Assembly: GCF_000381045.1 (NCBI RefSeq)
Contig: NZ_KB905732.1
Coordinates: 1-33,865 of the forward strand
Direction: 5' to 3'
Origin: Thermus scotoductus DSM 8553
Lineage (GTDB): Bacteria > Deinococcota > Deinococci > Deinococcales > Thermaceae
Length of the DNA stretch: 33,865 nucleotides
Part shown: positions 23,806 through 31,201 of the stretch, piece after piece
Layout: every line of letters begins with the position of its first letter
Numbering within the stretch: the first letter of the stretch is position 1
Made by a program: the position numbers and the translations under genes
The notes under the pieces: generated by a model
Databases searched by the model: none
What the model was told of the DNA's origin: nothing
The model's input: the letters and a program-made list of their open reading frames with translations, nothing else

Positions 23806-24513
23806 CTACACCTCCAAAAGGGCCTCGAGGGCCACCTCCACCATACGCCTTACGCCTTCTTGCAAGACCTCAGGGGGAGCCAGCTCCGGGTCACCGATGC
23901 GGTTGGAAACCGTGAGGATGGCCCCCGCCCGCGCTTTGCGCATCTTACCCAGGAGGAAGAGGGCGCTGGCCTCCATCTCAAAGGCCAGCAGGCCAAACTG
24001 GGCCCAGGCCTTCGCTCCCTCGGGGGTGGTGGCGTAGAAGGCATCCTCGGTGGCCACCAGGCCCACATGGTGGGGGTAGCCTCTTTGCTCCGCCTGCTTC
24101 CAGAGGGCACGGAAGAGCTCGGCGTCGGGCACGGGAGCATAGGGACGGCCTTCCAGATACTGCCGGGTGGCCCCGTCCAGGGGCACCGCCCCCTGGGCGA
24201 TCACCAGGTCCCCGGGGGAGAGGCCCTCGTCCACCGCCCCACAGGTGCCCACCCGGAGAAGCACCCTGGCCCCCAAGCTCACCAGCTCCTCCGCCACGAT
24301 GCTGGCCGAAGGGGCCCCCATGCCCGTGGTCTGCACGGAAACCGGCACCCCCCGGTACCGGCCGGTGAAGCCCAGAAGGCCCCGGTGGGAAGTGTAAAGC
24401 CGGGGTTCCTCTAGAAAGGTTTGGGCAATCCACTCCGCCCGGCCCGGATCCCCGGGCAGGAGCACCCTTTCTGCCACATCTCCCCTGTTTCCCCGCACGT
24501 GGATGGGGCTCAT
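23806..24513 (-). CDS. deoD: Purine nucleoside phosphorylase (hexameric type, probably inosine/guanosine-specific)
   Basis: 235 residues. Family motifs: LLPGDPGRAEWIA (phosphate loop with R24), TTGMGAPSASIVAEEL, RVGTCG, and the ribose-binding FEMEASALF. The catalytic aspartate of E. coli-type DeoD (D204 in SDxI) is asparagine here: TVSNRIG has N204, and residue 160 is tyrosine. As I recall, that pair characterises the Thermus thermophilus enzyme specific for 6-oxopurine nucleosides (PNP I), whereas the adenosine-specific enzyme keeps D204. It cleaves nucleosides with phosphate in purine salvage. It lies 11 nt after the ABC ATPase stop. Confidence 0.88.
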   Translation of the reverse strand: MSPIHVRGNRGDVAERVLLPGDPGRAEWIAQTFLEEPRLYTSHRGLLGFTGRYRGVPVSVQTTGMGAPSASIVAEELVSLGARVLLRVGTCGAVDEGLSPGDLVIAQGAVPLDGATRQYLEGRPYAPVPDAELFRALWKQAEQRGYPHHVGLVATEDAFYATTPEGAKAWAQFGLLAFEMEASALFLLGKMRKARAGAILTVSNRIGDPELAPPEVLQEGVRRMVEVALEALLEV

Positions 24514-24524
24514 ACCGCCCCATT

Positions 24525-25154
24525 TTAAAGCCGTAAGGTGGGAAGCCCTTCCACCAAGGCCTCGTCGTGAGTGGAGAAAAGAAGGGCCGCCCCCACCTCC
24601 CTGGCCAACTCCCGCATGAGCCTGAGCACCTCCTTGGCCTGGGTGCGGTCCAGGCTAGCCGTGGGCTCATCGGCCAAAAGAAGCCTGGGGCGAAGGTACA
24701 GGGCCCGGGCCACCGCCACCCGCTGCCGCTCCCCACCCGAAAGCCTCTGGGGCAGGAAGTCCGCCCTTTCCCCAAGGCCCAGCCGGGCAAGGAGCCCAAG
24801 GGCAAGGGCCCGGTCCACCCGGCCTGCCAGGTAGCCGGGGGCCAGGACGTTTTCCAAGGCGGTGAGTTCGGGGAAAAGAAAGTGGTGCTGGAACACAAGA
24901 CCCATAAAGCGAAGCCGCCTCCTGGCCAAAACCCCCTCGGGCAGGCCCCGGATGGGGGTTCCCTCCCAGTACACCTCGCCCTCCTGCAAGGAAAGAAGGC
25001 CCGCCAGGAGGTGGAGGAGGGTGGTCTTACCGCTTCCCGAGGGCCCCAGGATGGTCAGGGCCTCCCCGGGGCAGAGCCTTAAGGAAACCCCCCGGAAAAG
25101 ATAGCCGTTCCCGTAGGAGAATCCCAGGTCTATGGCCTCCAAGACCGGGTTCAC
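24525..25154 (-). CDS. ABC transporter ATPase of the LolD/MacB type, without adjacent permease
   Basis: 209 residues from GTG 25154, with GAGG 7 nt upstream; the longer frame above it lacks similarity and runs over the divergent regulator. Walker A GPSGSGKT (37-44), Q-loop VFQHHFLFPELTALENV, signature RLSGGERQRVAVARAL, Walker B LLLADEPTASLD, H-loop FSTHDEALV. The short length and LTALENV segment resemble LolD/FtsE/MacB-like ATPases, which pair with FtsX-type permeases for lipoprotein export or efflux. No such permease is in the window; the downstream genes are deoD and an enoyl-CoA hydratase. Confidence 0.82.
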   Translation of the reverse strand: MNPVLEAIDLGFSYGNGYLFRGVSLRLCPGEALTILGPSGSGKTTLLHLLAGLLSLQEGEVYWEGTPIRGLPEGVLARRRLRFMGLVFQHHFLFPELTALENVLAPGYLAGRVDRALALGLLARLGLGERADFLPQRLSGGERQRVAVARALYLRPRLLLADEPTASLDRTQAKEVLRLMRELAREVGAALLFSTHDEALVEGLPTLRL

Positions 25155-25166
25155 CCTCTCATCCTC

Positions 25167-25196
25167 TAGGCAAAAGATGAAGCCTCGGTTAGAGTA
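25167..25196 (+). promoter_or_regulatory. Leaderless-type promoter of the CRP/FNR regulator
   Basis: TAGGCA (25167-25172), 18-nt spacer, TAGAGT (25191-25196), then 6 nt to the ATG at 25203 without a Shine-Dalgarno sequence. The -35 hexamer is identical to that at the dsbB promoter (15043). It overlaps the start of the divergent ABC ATPase gene's upstream region. Confidence 0.55.
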
Positions 25197-25202
25197 AGGC
25201 CG

Positions 25203-25853
25203 ATGCCGGCATCCCCTCTCTTCCAGGATATGGGCCCGGACGAAACCCGTCTGGCCCGCTCCTACTTCCATCCCCTGACCTACCCCAAGGGCAAAGCCAT
25301 CTTCCACCAGGGGGATCTGGGCCAGGTCCTTTACCTGGTGGAGGAGGGCCGGGTGCGCCTCTACCGCACCCACCTGGGGGGCCAGGAGAAGATCCTGGGG
25401 TTCCTGGGGCCCGGGGAGGTCTTCGGGGAGATGAGCCTTCTGGACGGCGGCGAACGTAGCGCCAGCGCCCTGGCGGAGGAGGAAACCCTGCTTCTCGCCC
25501 TCTACCGGGAAGCCTACCTCGGGCTCATCCGCCGCCTGCCCCTCTTCGCCCACAACCTGGCCCGCATCCTGGCCCACCGCCTGCGGGAACTCAACCTGGA
25601 GCTGGATCTTCTGGCTTTTGAGGAGGCAAGAAGCCGCGTGGCCTACGCCCTTTTAAAGCTTCTTCGCCAAGGGCACGGGCCCCACTTCCAGCTCCGCCAC
25701 CAGGACCTGGCGGCCCTGGCCGGGGTGAGCCGGGAAACCACCACCCGGGTCCTCCACGAGCTCAAAGACCAAGGCGTCCTCCGCCTTTTTTCAGGGGTGG
25801 TGGAGGTGGTGGACCCCGGGCTTTTGGAGGAGGTGGCCTTTGGCCTGGTTTGA
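25203..25853 (+). CDS. CRP/FNR-family transcription regulator
   Basis: 216 residues. The N-terminal cyclic-nucleotide-binding beta-roll (about 10-115) has GDLGQVLYLVEEGRVRLYR and the phosphate-binding-cassette-like FGEMSLLDGGERSASALAEE (74-93, E76, R85, S86), close to the cAMP-binding pattern. A dimerisation helix (about 115-145) and a C-terminal winged helix with HQDLAALAGVSRETTTRVLH follow. It should bind DNA as a dimer; cAMP or another nucleotide is plausible as ligand. It does not resemble the T. thermophilus SdrP or CRP sequences I can recall. comB follows after 24 nt on the same strand. Confidence 0.9.
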   Translation: MPASPLFQDMGPDETRLARSYFHPLTYPKGKAIFHQGDLGQVLYLVEEGRVRLYRTHLGGQEKILGFLGPGEVFGEMSLLDGGERSASALAEEETLLLALYREAYLGLIRRLPLFAHNLARILAHRLRELNLELDLLAFEEARSRVAYALLKLLRQGHGPHFQLRHQDLAALAGVSRETTTRVLHELKDQGVLRLFSGVVEVVDPGLLEEVAFGLV

Positions 25854-25877
25854 AGAAACCGAGTCGGAGGGCCTTCC

Positions 25878-26636
25878 ATGCGCTTGAAGGTGGATGTCCT
25901 CCCTGCGGAGGAGCTGGTCTACCCCGATGTGGTGTTGGTGGTGGACGTGATCCGCTCCACCACCACGGCCGTCGCCTTCCTGGAGGCGGGGGCAGAGGCC
26001 CTGTACTGGGTCCCAAGCCTCGAGGCCGCCCGGGCCTTCAAGGATGCCGACGTCCTCCTGGCGGGGGAGGTGGGGGGGTTAAAGCCCCCGGGGTTTGACC
26101 TGGGGAACTCCCCCCGGGAGGCCCTCGAGGCCCCCGTGGGCGGCAAGACCGTGGTGATGAGCACCACCAACGGCACCAAGGCCGCCCACGTGGCCGCCAG
26201 GACCGCCAAGCACGTGCTCCTGGCCTCCCTCTTCAACGCCCACGCCGCAGCCCGCCTGGCCCGGGAGCTGGCCACGGAGGAGGTGGCCATTCTGGCCGCC
26301 GGCAAGGAGGGGCGGGTGGGCCTGGACGACCTCTACACCGCCGGGGTCCTGGCGGAGTACTTGGGCCTCCTGGGGGAGGTGGAGCCCGAGGATGGGGCCA
26401 GGATCGCTTTGGCGGTGAAGCGGAACTACCAGGACCCCCTGGAGGCCCTCTCCCTCTCCGCCGCCGCCACCGCCCTGAAGGGGGTGGGCCTCGAGGCCGA
26501 TGTGCCCTTCTGTGCCCAGGTGGCCAAAAGCGCCGTGGTCCCCATCCTCACGGGCCGGGTGGGGGAGGCCCTCATCTTCAAAACAGCTCCCCCAGGGCTC
26601 ACCAAGCGGGCCATCCCCGGAACAGGGGCAGGCTAA
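25878..26636 (+). CDS. comB: ComB-family 2-phosphosulfolactate phosphatase (probable)
   Basis: 252 residues with the ComB signatures: [19 protein letters not shown] (22-39), [20 protein letters not shown], and [15 protein letters not shown]. Domain length matches the family. In archaea ComB dephosphorylates 2-phosphosulfolactate in coenzyme M synthesis; bacterial homologues are widespread without CoM and their substrate is unclear, so the name reflects family rather than proven function. GGAGGG precedes the ATG. It is probably in an operon with the CRP/FNR regulator. Confidence 0.82.
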   Translation: MRLKVDVLPAEELVYPDVVLVVDVIRSTTTAVAFLEAGAEALYWVPSLEAARAFKDADVLLAGEVGGLKPPGFDLGNSPREALEAPVGGKTVVMSTTNGTKAAHVAARTAKHVLLASLFNAHAAARLARELATEEVAILAAGKEGRVGLDDLYTAGVLAEYLGLLGEVEPEDGARIALAVKRNYQDPLEALSLSAAATALKGVGLEADVPFCAQVAKSAVVPILTGRVGEALIFKTAPPGLTKRAIPGTGAG

Positions 26637-26655
26637 GGCCAGCCTCCCTTCCCGC

Positions 26656-27969
26656 CTAGCCCCCTTGGGCCAAAAGCTCGTAGAAGCGCCTCAGGGTAGC
26701 GATGCCCTTCTCCAGGTTAATCAGGTCAAACTTCTCGTTGGGAGCGTGGAGGTTGTCGTCGGGAAGCCCCAGACCCAGAAGGACCACGGGCGCACGAAGG
26801 GCATCCTGGAGCTCCGCCACCACCGGGATGGTCCCTCCCTCACGGGTGTACACGGGGGGCCTGCCCCAGACCTCCTCCAGGGCCTTGGCCATGAGGCGCA
26901 TGGGAGGGCTGAAGGGATCGGTAAGGACCGGCCTGCCTCCGTGGAGGCGGAGGATCTCCATGGTGTAGCCGGGTGGGCAGATCTCCCGCAGGTAGGCCTC
27001 CACCTGGCTGGCCACCTCCTCGGGGTCCTGGTCCGGCACCAGGCGCAAGGAAACCTTGAAGCCCGCCTCGGCGGGGATCACCGTCTTGGAGCCCTCCCCC
27101 TGGTACCCTCCCCAGATGCCGTTCGGGTCCAGGGTGGGCCGGGTCCAAAGCCTCTCCAGGGGGCTATAGCCCTCCTCCCCGGGCAGCACCTCCACCCCGA
27201 GCTCCCGCCTCAAGGCCTCCTCATCCAAGGGGGGCCAGAGCCTTTTCTCCTCCTCCGAAACCGGCCGCACCCGGTCGTAAAGGCCGGGAACCAGGATCCT
27301 CCCGGTTTTCTCGTCCTTTAGCTTGGAGAGGATCCACCCCATGGCCTGGATGGGGTTCGGAGCCACGCCACCGAAGCTTCCGGAGTGGAGGTCCCGCCGG
27401 GCCCCCTTCAGGCGCACCTCCAAATAGGCCAGGCCCCTTAGGCCATAGGTGAGGGTGGGGGTGAGGGGGGCGAACATGGCTCCATCGGAGATGAGGACCA
27501 CGTCGGCCCTAAGCTTCTCCCGGTGCTCCCGCACGAAGGGCAGAAGGCTCGGGCTTCCGATCTCCTCTTCTCCCTCCACCAGGAACTTCACGTTCACCCG
27601 GGCGGGCAGGTCCTCGAGGGCCGCCACATGCGCCCAAAGCTGCCCCTTGTCGTCGGAGGCTCCCCGGGCGTAGACCCTTCCCTCCCGCACCGTGGGCACG
27701 AAGGGGGGGCTTTCCCAAAGCTCCAAGGGATCCGGGGGCTGGACGTCGTAGTGCCCGTAGACCAGGACCGTGGGGGCCTTGGGATCTAGGAGGCGCTCCG
27801 CGTAGAGGATGGGGTGTAGCGGGGTCTCGTGAAGCTCCGTGCGGAAACCCCGCTCCCTGAGCCTCTTCGCAAGCCAGAGGGCCGCCTTGCGAACGTCTTC
27901 CTTGTGGGCCGGGTCGGTGGATACGGAGGGGATGGACAAGAACTCCAAAAGGGGCTCTAGCGCACTCAC
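26656..27969 (-). CDS. M20-family metallopeptidase (dipeptidase)
   Basis: 437 residues from GTG 27969. Metal ligands: YGHYDVQPP (H73, catalytic D75), GASDDKG (bridging D106), VEGEEEIGS (catalytic/metal E134-E136), and a distal histidine region. The dimerisation (lid) domain occupies about 180-340. The length and [11 protein letters not shown] motif match the cytosolic nonspecific dipeptidase / peptidase M20A-like group. The GTG overlaps the stop of the HspR gene by the 4-nt GTGA, so its translation is coupled to the regulator; this suggests heat-inducible control by inference. Convergent with comB (19-nt gap). Confidence 0.88.
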   Translation of the reverse strand: MSALEPLLEFLSIPSVSTDPAHKEDVRKAALWLAKRLRERGFRTELHETPLHPILYAERLLDPKAPTVLVYGHYDVQPPDPLELWESPPFVPTVREGRVYARGASDDKGQLWAHVAALEDLPARVNVKFLVEGEEEIGSPSLLPFVREHREKLRADVVLISDGAMFAPLTPTLTYGLRGLAYLEVRLKGARRDLHSGSFGGVAPNPIQAMGWILSKLKDEKTGRILVPGLYDRVRPVSEEEKRLWPPLDEEALRRELGVEVLPGEEGYSPLERLWTRPTLDPNGIWGGYQGEGSKTVIPAEAGFKVSLRLVPDQDPEEVASQVEAYLREICPPGYTMEILRLHGGRPVLTDPFSPPMRLMAKALEEVWGRPPVYTREGGTIPVVAELQDALRAPVVLLGLGLPDDNLHAPNEKFDLINLEKGIATLRRFYELLAQGG

Positions 27970-28664
27970 GCCCCCATGCTACTCCCTTCGGGAAGGGTCT
28001 TGCCCTCTTCCAAGAGAAGGAGCTTCAGCCGGGCCACCTCGGCCTCAAAGCGGGCCTGCAGGGCCTCCAGCTCCGAGCGAAGCCGCATGATCTCCTCCAC
28101 CCCCGCCAGGTTCACCCCAAGCTCCTGCGTCAGGCGGCGGATCTCCCTAAGCTTCTCAATGTCCCGCTCCGAGTAAAGCCGGGTCTTCCCACCCGACCGC
28201 TTCGGCTTGATCAAACCCTTCCGCTCGTAAAGCCTCAGGGTCTGCGGGTGCATCTCCAACAGCTCCGCCGCCACCGAGATCACGTACACGGGACGGTCCT
28301 TGGGGGAGGGCTTGGCGGTTTCCCCGGGGGGAGGAAGGGCCGGGCGTTCCAGCTCCGCAAAGCGGGCCCCGATCTCCTCCTTAAGCCGGGCCACCTCGGC
28401 CTCAAAGCGGGCCTGCAGGGCCTCCAGCTCCGAGCGAAGCCGCATGATCTCCTCCACCCCCGCCAGGTTCACCCCAAGCTCCTGCGTCAGGCGGCGGATC
28501 TCCCTAAGCTTCTCAATGTCCCGCTCCGAGTAAAGCCGGGTCTTCCCACCCGACCGCTTCGGCTTGATCAAACCCTTCCGCTCGTAAAGCCTCAGGGTCT
28601 GCGGGTGCATCTCCAACAGCTCCGCCGCCACCGAGATCACGTACACGGGACGGTCCTTGTCCAT
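27966..28664 (-). CDS. hspR: HspR-type MerR-family repressor with a complete internal tandem duplication
   Basis: 232 residues. Residues about 3-94 form an HspR-like unit: [20 protein letters not shown] (helix-turn-helix), [20 protein letters not shown] (wing), [18 protein letters not shown] (the HspR signature), then a coiled coil ([19 protein letters not shown]). After a 26-residue Pro-rich linker the same unit recurs without an amino-acid change at about 121-213, followed by [18 protein letters not shown]. Single HspR proteins are about 100-150 residues and act as dimers repressing chaperone genes at HAIR operators, with DnaK as co-repressor. Here one chain carries two DNA-binding domains. 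A HAIR-like palindrome lies between promoter and start, pointing to autoregulation. Confidence 0.88.
   Translation of the reverse strand: MDKDRPVYVISVAAELLEMHPQTLRLYERKGLIKPKRSGGKTRLYSERDIEKLREIRRLTQELGVNLAGVEEIMRLRSELEALQARFEAEVARLKEEIGARFAELERPALPPPGETAKPSPKDRPVYVISVAAELLEMHPQTLRLYERKGLIKPKRSGGKTRLYSERDIEKLREIRRLTQELGVNLAGVEEIMRLRSELEALQARFEAEVARLKLLLLEEGKTLPEGSSMGA
28027..28302. repeat. 276-bp direct repeat, copy 1 (3' half of hspR)
   Basis: Identical base for base to 28384-28659 (offset 357 bp = 119 codons, so the frame is kept). Identity ends at 28027 and 28302. It encodes the second HspR domain of the protein. Confidence 0.97.
28384..28659. repeat. 276-bp direct repeat, copy 2 (5' half of hspR)
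   Basis: Identical to 28027-28302 with no mismatch found on line-by-line comparison. It encodes the first HspR domain. The 81 bp between the copies encode the Pro-rich linker and have no counterpart. Confidence 0.97.
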
Positions 28665-28667
28665 GGC

Positions 28668-28688
28668 CTTTAGCTCCTCCCGCTAAAG
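28668..28688. promoter_or_regulatory. HAIR-like operator of hspR
   Basis: CTTTAGC (28668-28674), 7 nt, GCTAAAG (28682-28688) is a perfect 7-bp inverted repeat with the same 7-N-7 geometry as the Streptomyces HAIR site (CTTGAGT-N7-ACTCAAG). It lies between the hspR -10 and its ATG. On the minus strand the 7-nt spacer is GGGAGGA, the ribosome-binding site, so in mRNA it would sit in the loop of a hairpin. Confidence 0.65.
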
Positions 28689-28704
28689 CCTCCTAACCTT
28701 TTCC

Positions 28705-28735
28705 ATTATAAAGGAGGCACAAAACCCAGGCGCAA
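28705..28735 (-). promoter_or_regulatory. hspR promoter
   Basis: A consensus TATAAT is at 28710-28705 on the minus strand. The best -35 is TTGCGC (28735-28730) at a long 19-nt spacing, so it is weak. The iclR stop codon TAA is part of the TATAAT box, so the promoter overlaps the end of the upstream gene. Expected transcription start about 28698, leaving the HAIR-like site at roughly +10 to +30. Confidence 0.55.
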
Positions 28736-29464
28736 GGAAGCTCTCCTGGCCGCCCCCACTACCCGGGGAGCCAGAAGGCGAGCCTCCTCCAGGGAGAGGC
28801 GGCTGGCGGGGGCGGAGAGGGACAGGGCGGCCACCACCTCCCCCCCGGGGCCGAAGACGGGAGCGGCCACACAGCGCACCCCCAGTTCCCTCTCCTCGTT
28901 GTCCAGGGCGTAGCCCTTCCGACGCACGGTTTCCAGCTCCCGCTTCAGGTCCTCGAGGCGGGTGAGGGTGTAAGGAGTGTACGGGGTGAGGGAAAGCCCC
29001 TCGGGGATGCCCCGGAAGGCGAGAAGCACCTTCCCCACCCCCGTGGCGTGCAGGGGAGCCCGGCTTCCGGGAGCGGTGAAGAGCCGGACCAATCTGGCCC
29101 CCTCCGCCTGGTCCAGGTAAAGGGCCTCCCTTCCCGCCAGCACCGCCAGGTTCACGCTCTCCCCCGTTTCCGCCGCCAGGGCCTCCATCTCCGGATGCGC
29201 CGCAAGAAGCAGGTTCTGCCTGGGATAAACCTGGCCCACGGCAAAGGCCTTGGGCCCCACCCGGTAAACGCCCCTTTCCTCCTCCACGAAGCCATGGCGG
29301 ACCAGGGTCTGGAGGAGACGGTAAAGGGTGCTCTTGGTAAGCCCCGTCCGCTCTGCCAGGGGGGAAAGCCCGGCCTCCTTAAGCTCCGCCAGGGCCTGAA
29401 GCACGCTCAGGCCCCGCTCCAAGGTCTTCACCTCCTCGGCTCCTTTCCTCCTGGGTCGTGGCAT
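28706..29464 (-). CDS. IclR-family transcription regulator, likely regulator of malate synthase / glycolate genes
   Basis: 252 residues from ATG 29464. The N-terminal winged helix is VKTLERGLSVLQALAELK ... LSPLAERTGLTKSTLYRLLQ, followed by the IclR effector domain (about 80-245) with the typical HATGVGKVLLAF and DNEERELGVRCVAAPVF segments. IclR proteins bind small acids such as glyoxylate or pyruvate. The gene is divergent from malate synthase with a palindrome between the promoters, the arrangement of a local regulator. The start is fixed by TAGCCT 7 nt upstream; a longer frame beginning in the intergenic region is rejected because it would cover the promoter. Confidence 0.88.
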   Translation of the reverse strand: MPRPRRKGAEEVKTLERGLSVLQALAELKEAGLSPLAERTGLTKSTLYRLLQTLVRHGFVEEERGVYRVGPKAFAVGQVYPRQNLLLAAHPEMEALAAETGESVNLAVLAGREALYLDQAEGARLVRLFTAPGSRAPLHATGVGKVLLAFRGIPEGLSLTPYTPYTLTRLEDLKRELETVRRKGYALDNEERELGVRCVAAPVFGPGGEVVAALSLSAPASRLSLEEARLLAPRVVGAARRASLRLGFVPPL

Positions 29465-29471
29465 GGGCCTC

Positions 29472-29500
29472 AGGCTAGCACCCGCTGGGTTGTTTTTCAA
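29472..29500 (-). promoter_or_regulatory. Leaderless-type promoter of iclR
   Basis: Minus strand TTGAAA (29500-29495), a 17-nt spacer, TAGCCT (29477-29472), then 7 nt to the ATG at 29464. The -35 abuts the palindrome at 29503-29521, so IclR binding could repress its own gene. Confidence 0.65.
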
Positions 29501-29502
29501 GT

Positions 29503-29521
29503 AACAAAAAACCATTTTGTT
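29503..29521. promoter_or_regulatory. Inverted repeat between iclR and malate synthase promoters, candidate IclR operator
   Basis: AACAAAA (29503-29509), 5 nt, TTTTGTT (29515-29521): a perfect 7-bp inverted repeat, strikingly A/T-rich for this genome. It lies 2 nt upstream of the malate synthase -35 (29524) and 2 nt from the iclR -35. A second, shorter pair (TTGTT at 29490, AACAA at 29503) overlaps its left arm. Confidence 0.55.
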
Positions 29522-29523
29522 TC

Positions 29524-29553
29524 TTGACAAATCCCCAGCCCTTCCCTTAGGCT
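29524..29553 (+). promoter_or_regulatory. Malate synthase promoter
   Basis: A consensus -35 TTGACA (29524-29529), 18-nt spacer, TAGGCT (29548-29553), with the ATG 9 nt further on. The intervening CAAACCACC has no Shine-Dalgarno, so initiation is probably leaderless or close to it. Confidence 0.7.
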
Positions 29554-29562
29554 CAAACCACC

Positions 29563-31125
29563 ATGAAGGGCGTGGAAATCCTCAAAGACCATCCCCTCTT
29601 AGGAGAGGTGCTCACGGAAGAGGCCCTGGGGTTCGTGGTGGCCCTGCACCGGGAGTTCAACCCCGTGCGCAAGGCGCTTCTGGAGCGCAGGAAAACCCTC
29701 TGGGAAAGGTACAAGGCCGGGGAAAAACCGGACTTTCCCGAGGAAACCGCCTTCGTGCGGGGCGGGTCCTGGCAGGTGGCGGAGGCTCCACCCGACCTTT
29801 TGGACCGCCGGGTGGAGATCACCGGCCCTGTGGACCGCAAGATGATCATCAACGCCCTGAACTCCGGGGCCAAGGTCTTCATGGCGGATTTTGAAGACGC
29901 CCTCTCTCCCACCTGGGACAACGTCATCCAAGGGCAAAAGAACCTCTATGACGCCGTGCGCCGCCAGATTGACTTTGTAAGCCCCGAGGGCAAGGAGTAC
30001 AAGCTCAAGGAGAAGGTGGCCACCCTGGTGGTCCGGCCTCGAGGCTGGCACCTGGTGGAAAAGCACGTGCGGGTGGACGGGGAGCCCATTTCCGCAAGCC
30101 TCTTTGACTTTGGCCTTTACTTCTTCCACAACGCCCACGAGCTCCTAAGGCGGGGAAGCGGCCCCTACTTCTACCTGCCCAAGATGGAAAGCCACCTGGA
30201 GGCCCGGCTTTGGAACCAGGTCTTCAACTTCGCCCAGGACTACCTGGGCATCCCCCGGGGCACCATCCGGGCCACGGTGCTCATCGAAACCATCCTGGCG
30301 GCCTTGGAGATGGAGGAGATCCTCTACGAGCTTAAGGAGCACGCCGCTGGCCTCAACGCCGGCCGCTGGGACTACATCTTCAGCTGCATCAAGAAGTTCG
30401 CCACCACCGCCCCCATCTTCCCCGACCGGGCCCAGGTCACCATGACCGTGCCCTTCATGAAGGCCTACACCGAGCTTCTGGTGAAGTCCTGCCATATTCA
30501 CGGGGCCCACGCCATCGGGGGCATGGCCGCCTTCATCCCCAGCCGCAAGGACCCCGAGGTGAACGAAAGGGCCTTCCAGCAGGTGCGGGCTGACAAGGAG
30601 CGGGAAGCCTCCCAGGGATTTGACGGCACCTGGGTGGCCCACCCCGACCTGGTACCGGTGGCCATGGAGGTCTTTGACCGCTACCTGGGCGACAAGCCCC
30701 ACCAGAAGCACGTGAAGCGGGAAGACGTCCAGGTAAAGGCGGAGGACCTCCTGAACTTTGAGGTCCCGGGAGGCAAGGTGACGGAAGCAGGCCTTCGCAA
30801 CAACATCTCCGTGGCCCTCCAGTACCTGAACCAGTGGCTTCTCGGCAACGGGGCCGCCGCCATCTTCAACCTCATGGAGGATGCCGCCACCGCCGAGATC
30901 AGCAGGGCGCAGCTCTGGCAATGGGTGCACCGGCAGGCCACCTTGGAGGACGGCCGCCCGGTCACCCCTGAGCTTTACCAAAAGATCAAGGAAGAGGAGC
31001 TCGCCAAGCTGGGAGGACGGGAGGTTGGCCGCTACAAGGAGGCCGAGGAGATCCTGGACAAGCTGGTCCTCTCGGAGGATTTCATCGAGTTCCTGACCCT
31101 GGTGGCCTACGATTACCTGGACTAA
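29563..31125 (+). CDS. aceB: Malate synthase (AceB-type)
   Basis: 520 residues, the usual length of malate synthase A. It has [34 protein letters not shown] (R158, R160), FYLPKMES, the glyoxylate/metal-site region [34 protein letters not shown], and [19 protein letters not shown]. It condenses glyoxylate with acetyl-CoA to malate. Isocitrate lyase is not in the window; instead the next genes are glycolate oxidase subunits, so glyoxylate may come from glycolate here. Divergent IclR gene and palindrome suggest induction by glyoxylate or a related acid. A strong hairpin follows the gene. Confidence 0.95.
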   Translation: MKGVEILKDHPLLGEVLTEEALGFVVALHREFNPVRKALLERRKTLWERYKAGEKPDFPEETAFVRGGSWQVAEAPPDLLDRRVEITGPVDRKMIINALNSGAKVFMADFEDALSPTWDNVIQGQKNLYDAVRRQIDFVSPEGKEYKLKEKVATLVVRPRGWHLVEKHVRVDGEPISASLFDFGLYFFHNAHELLRRGSGPYFYLPKMESHLEARLWNQVFNFAQDYLGIPRGTIRATVLIETILAALEMEEILYELKEHAAGLNAGRWDYIFSCIKKFATTAPIFPDRAQVTMTVPFMKAYTELLVKSCHIHGAHAIGGMAAFIPSRKDPEVNERAFQQVRADKEREASQGFDGTWVAHPDLVPVAMEVFDRYLGDKPHQKHVKREDVQVKAEDLLNFEVPGGKVTEAGLRNNISVALQYLNQWLLGNGAAAIFNLMEDAATAEISRAQLWQWVHRQATLEDGRPVTPELYQKIKEEELAKLGGREVGRYKEAEEILDKLVLSEDFIEFLTLVAYDYLD

Positions 31126-31145
31126 GACCACACAGGTCCGGGCTA

Positions 31146-31177
31146 GGAAGGGGTGGGGCAGGCCACCCACCCCTTCC
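31146..31177 (+). terminator. Strong hairpin between malate synthase and glcD
   Basis: GGAAGGGGTGGG (31146-31157), 8-nt loop, CCCACCCCTTCC (31166-31177): a perfect 12-bp stem. It begins 21 nt after the malate synthase stop. No T-run follows, so it may be a partial terminator or an mRNA-processing barrier that sets different levels for aceB and glcDE. No separate glcD promoter is obvious. Confidence 0.6.
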
Positions 31178-31201
31178 GGTAAAGTGGGATAGGAGGTGGC
31201 A

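Noticed and set aside
25155-25577. N-terminal extension of the ABC ATPase frame
   Set aside because: Antisense to the CRP/FNR gene; the ATPase fold begins at the GTG at 25154.
28027-28659. CRISPR array or insertion sequence as explanation of the direct repeat
   Set aside because: There are only two 276-bp copies, both in-frame coding sequence for an HspR domain, with no spacers, terminal repeats or transposase.
29465-29530. 22-residue N-terminal extension of IclR
   Set aside because: It would be encoded across the promoter and operator region and lacks family similarity; ATG 29464 sits correctly behind its -10 box.
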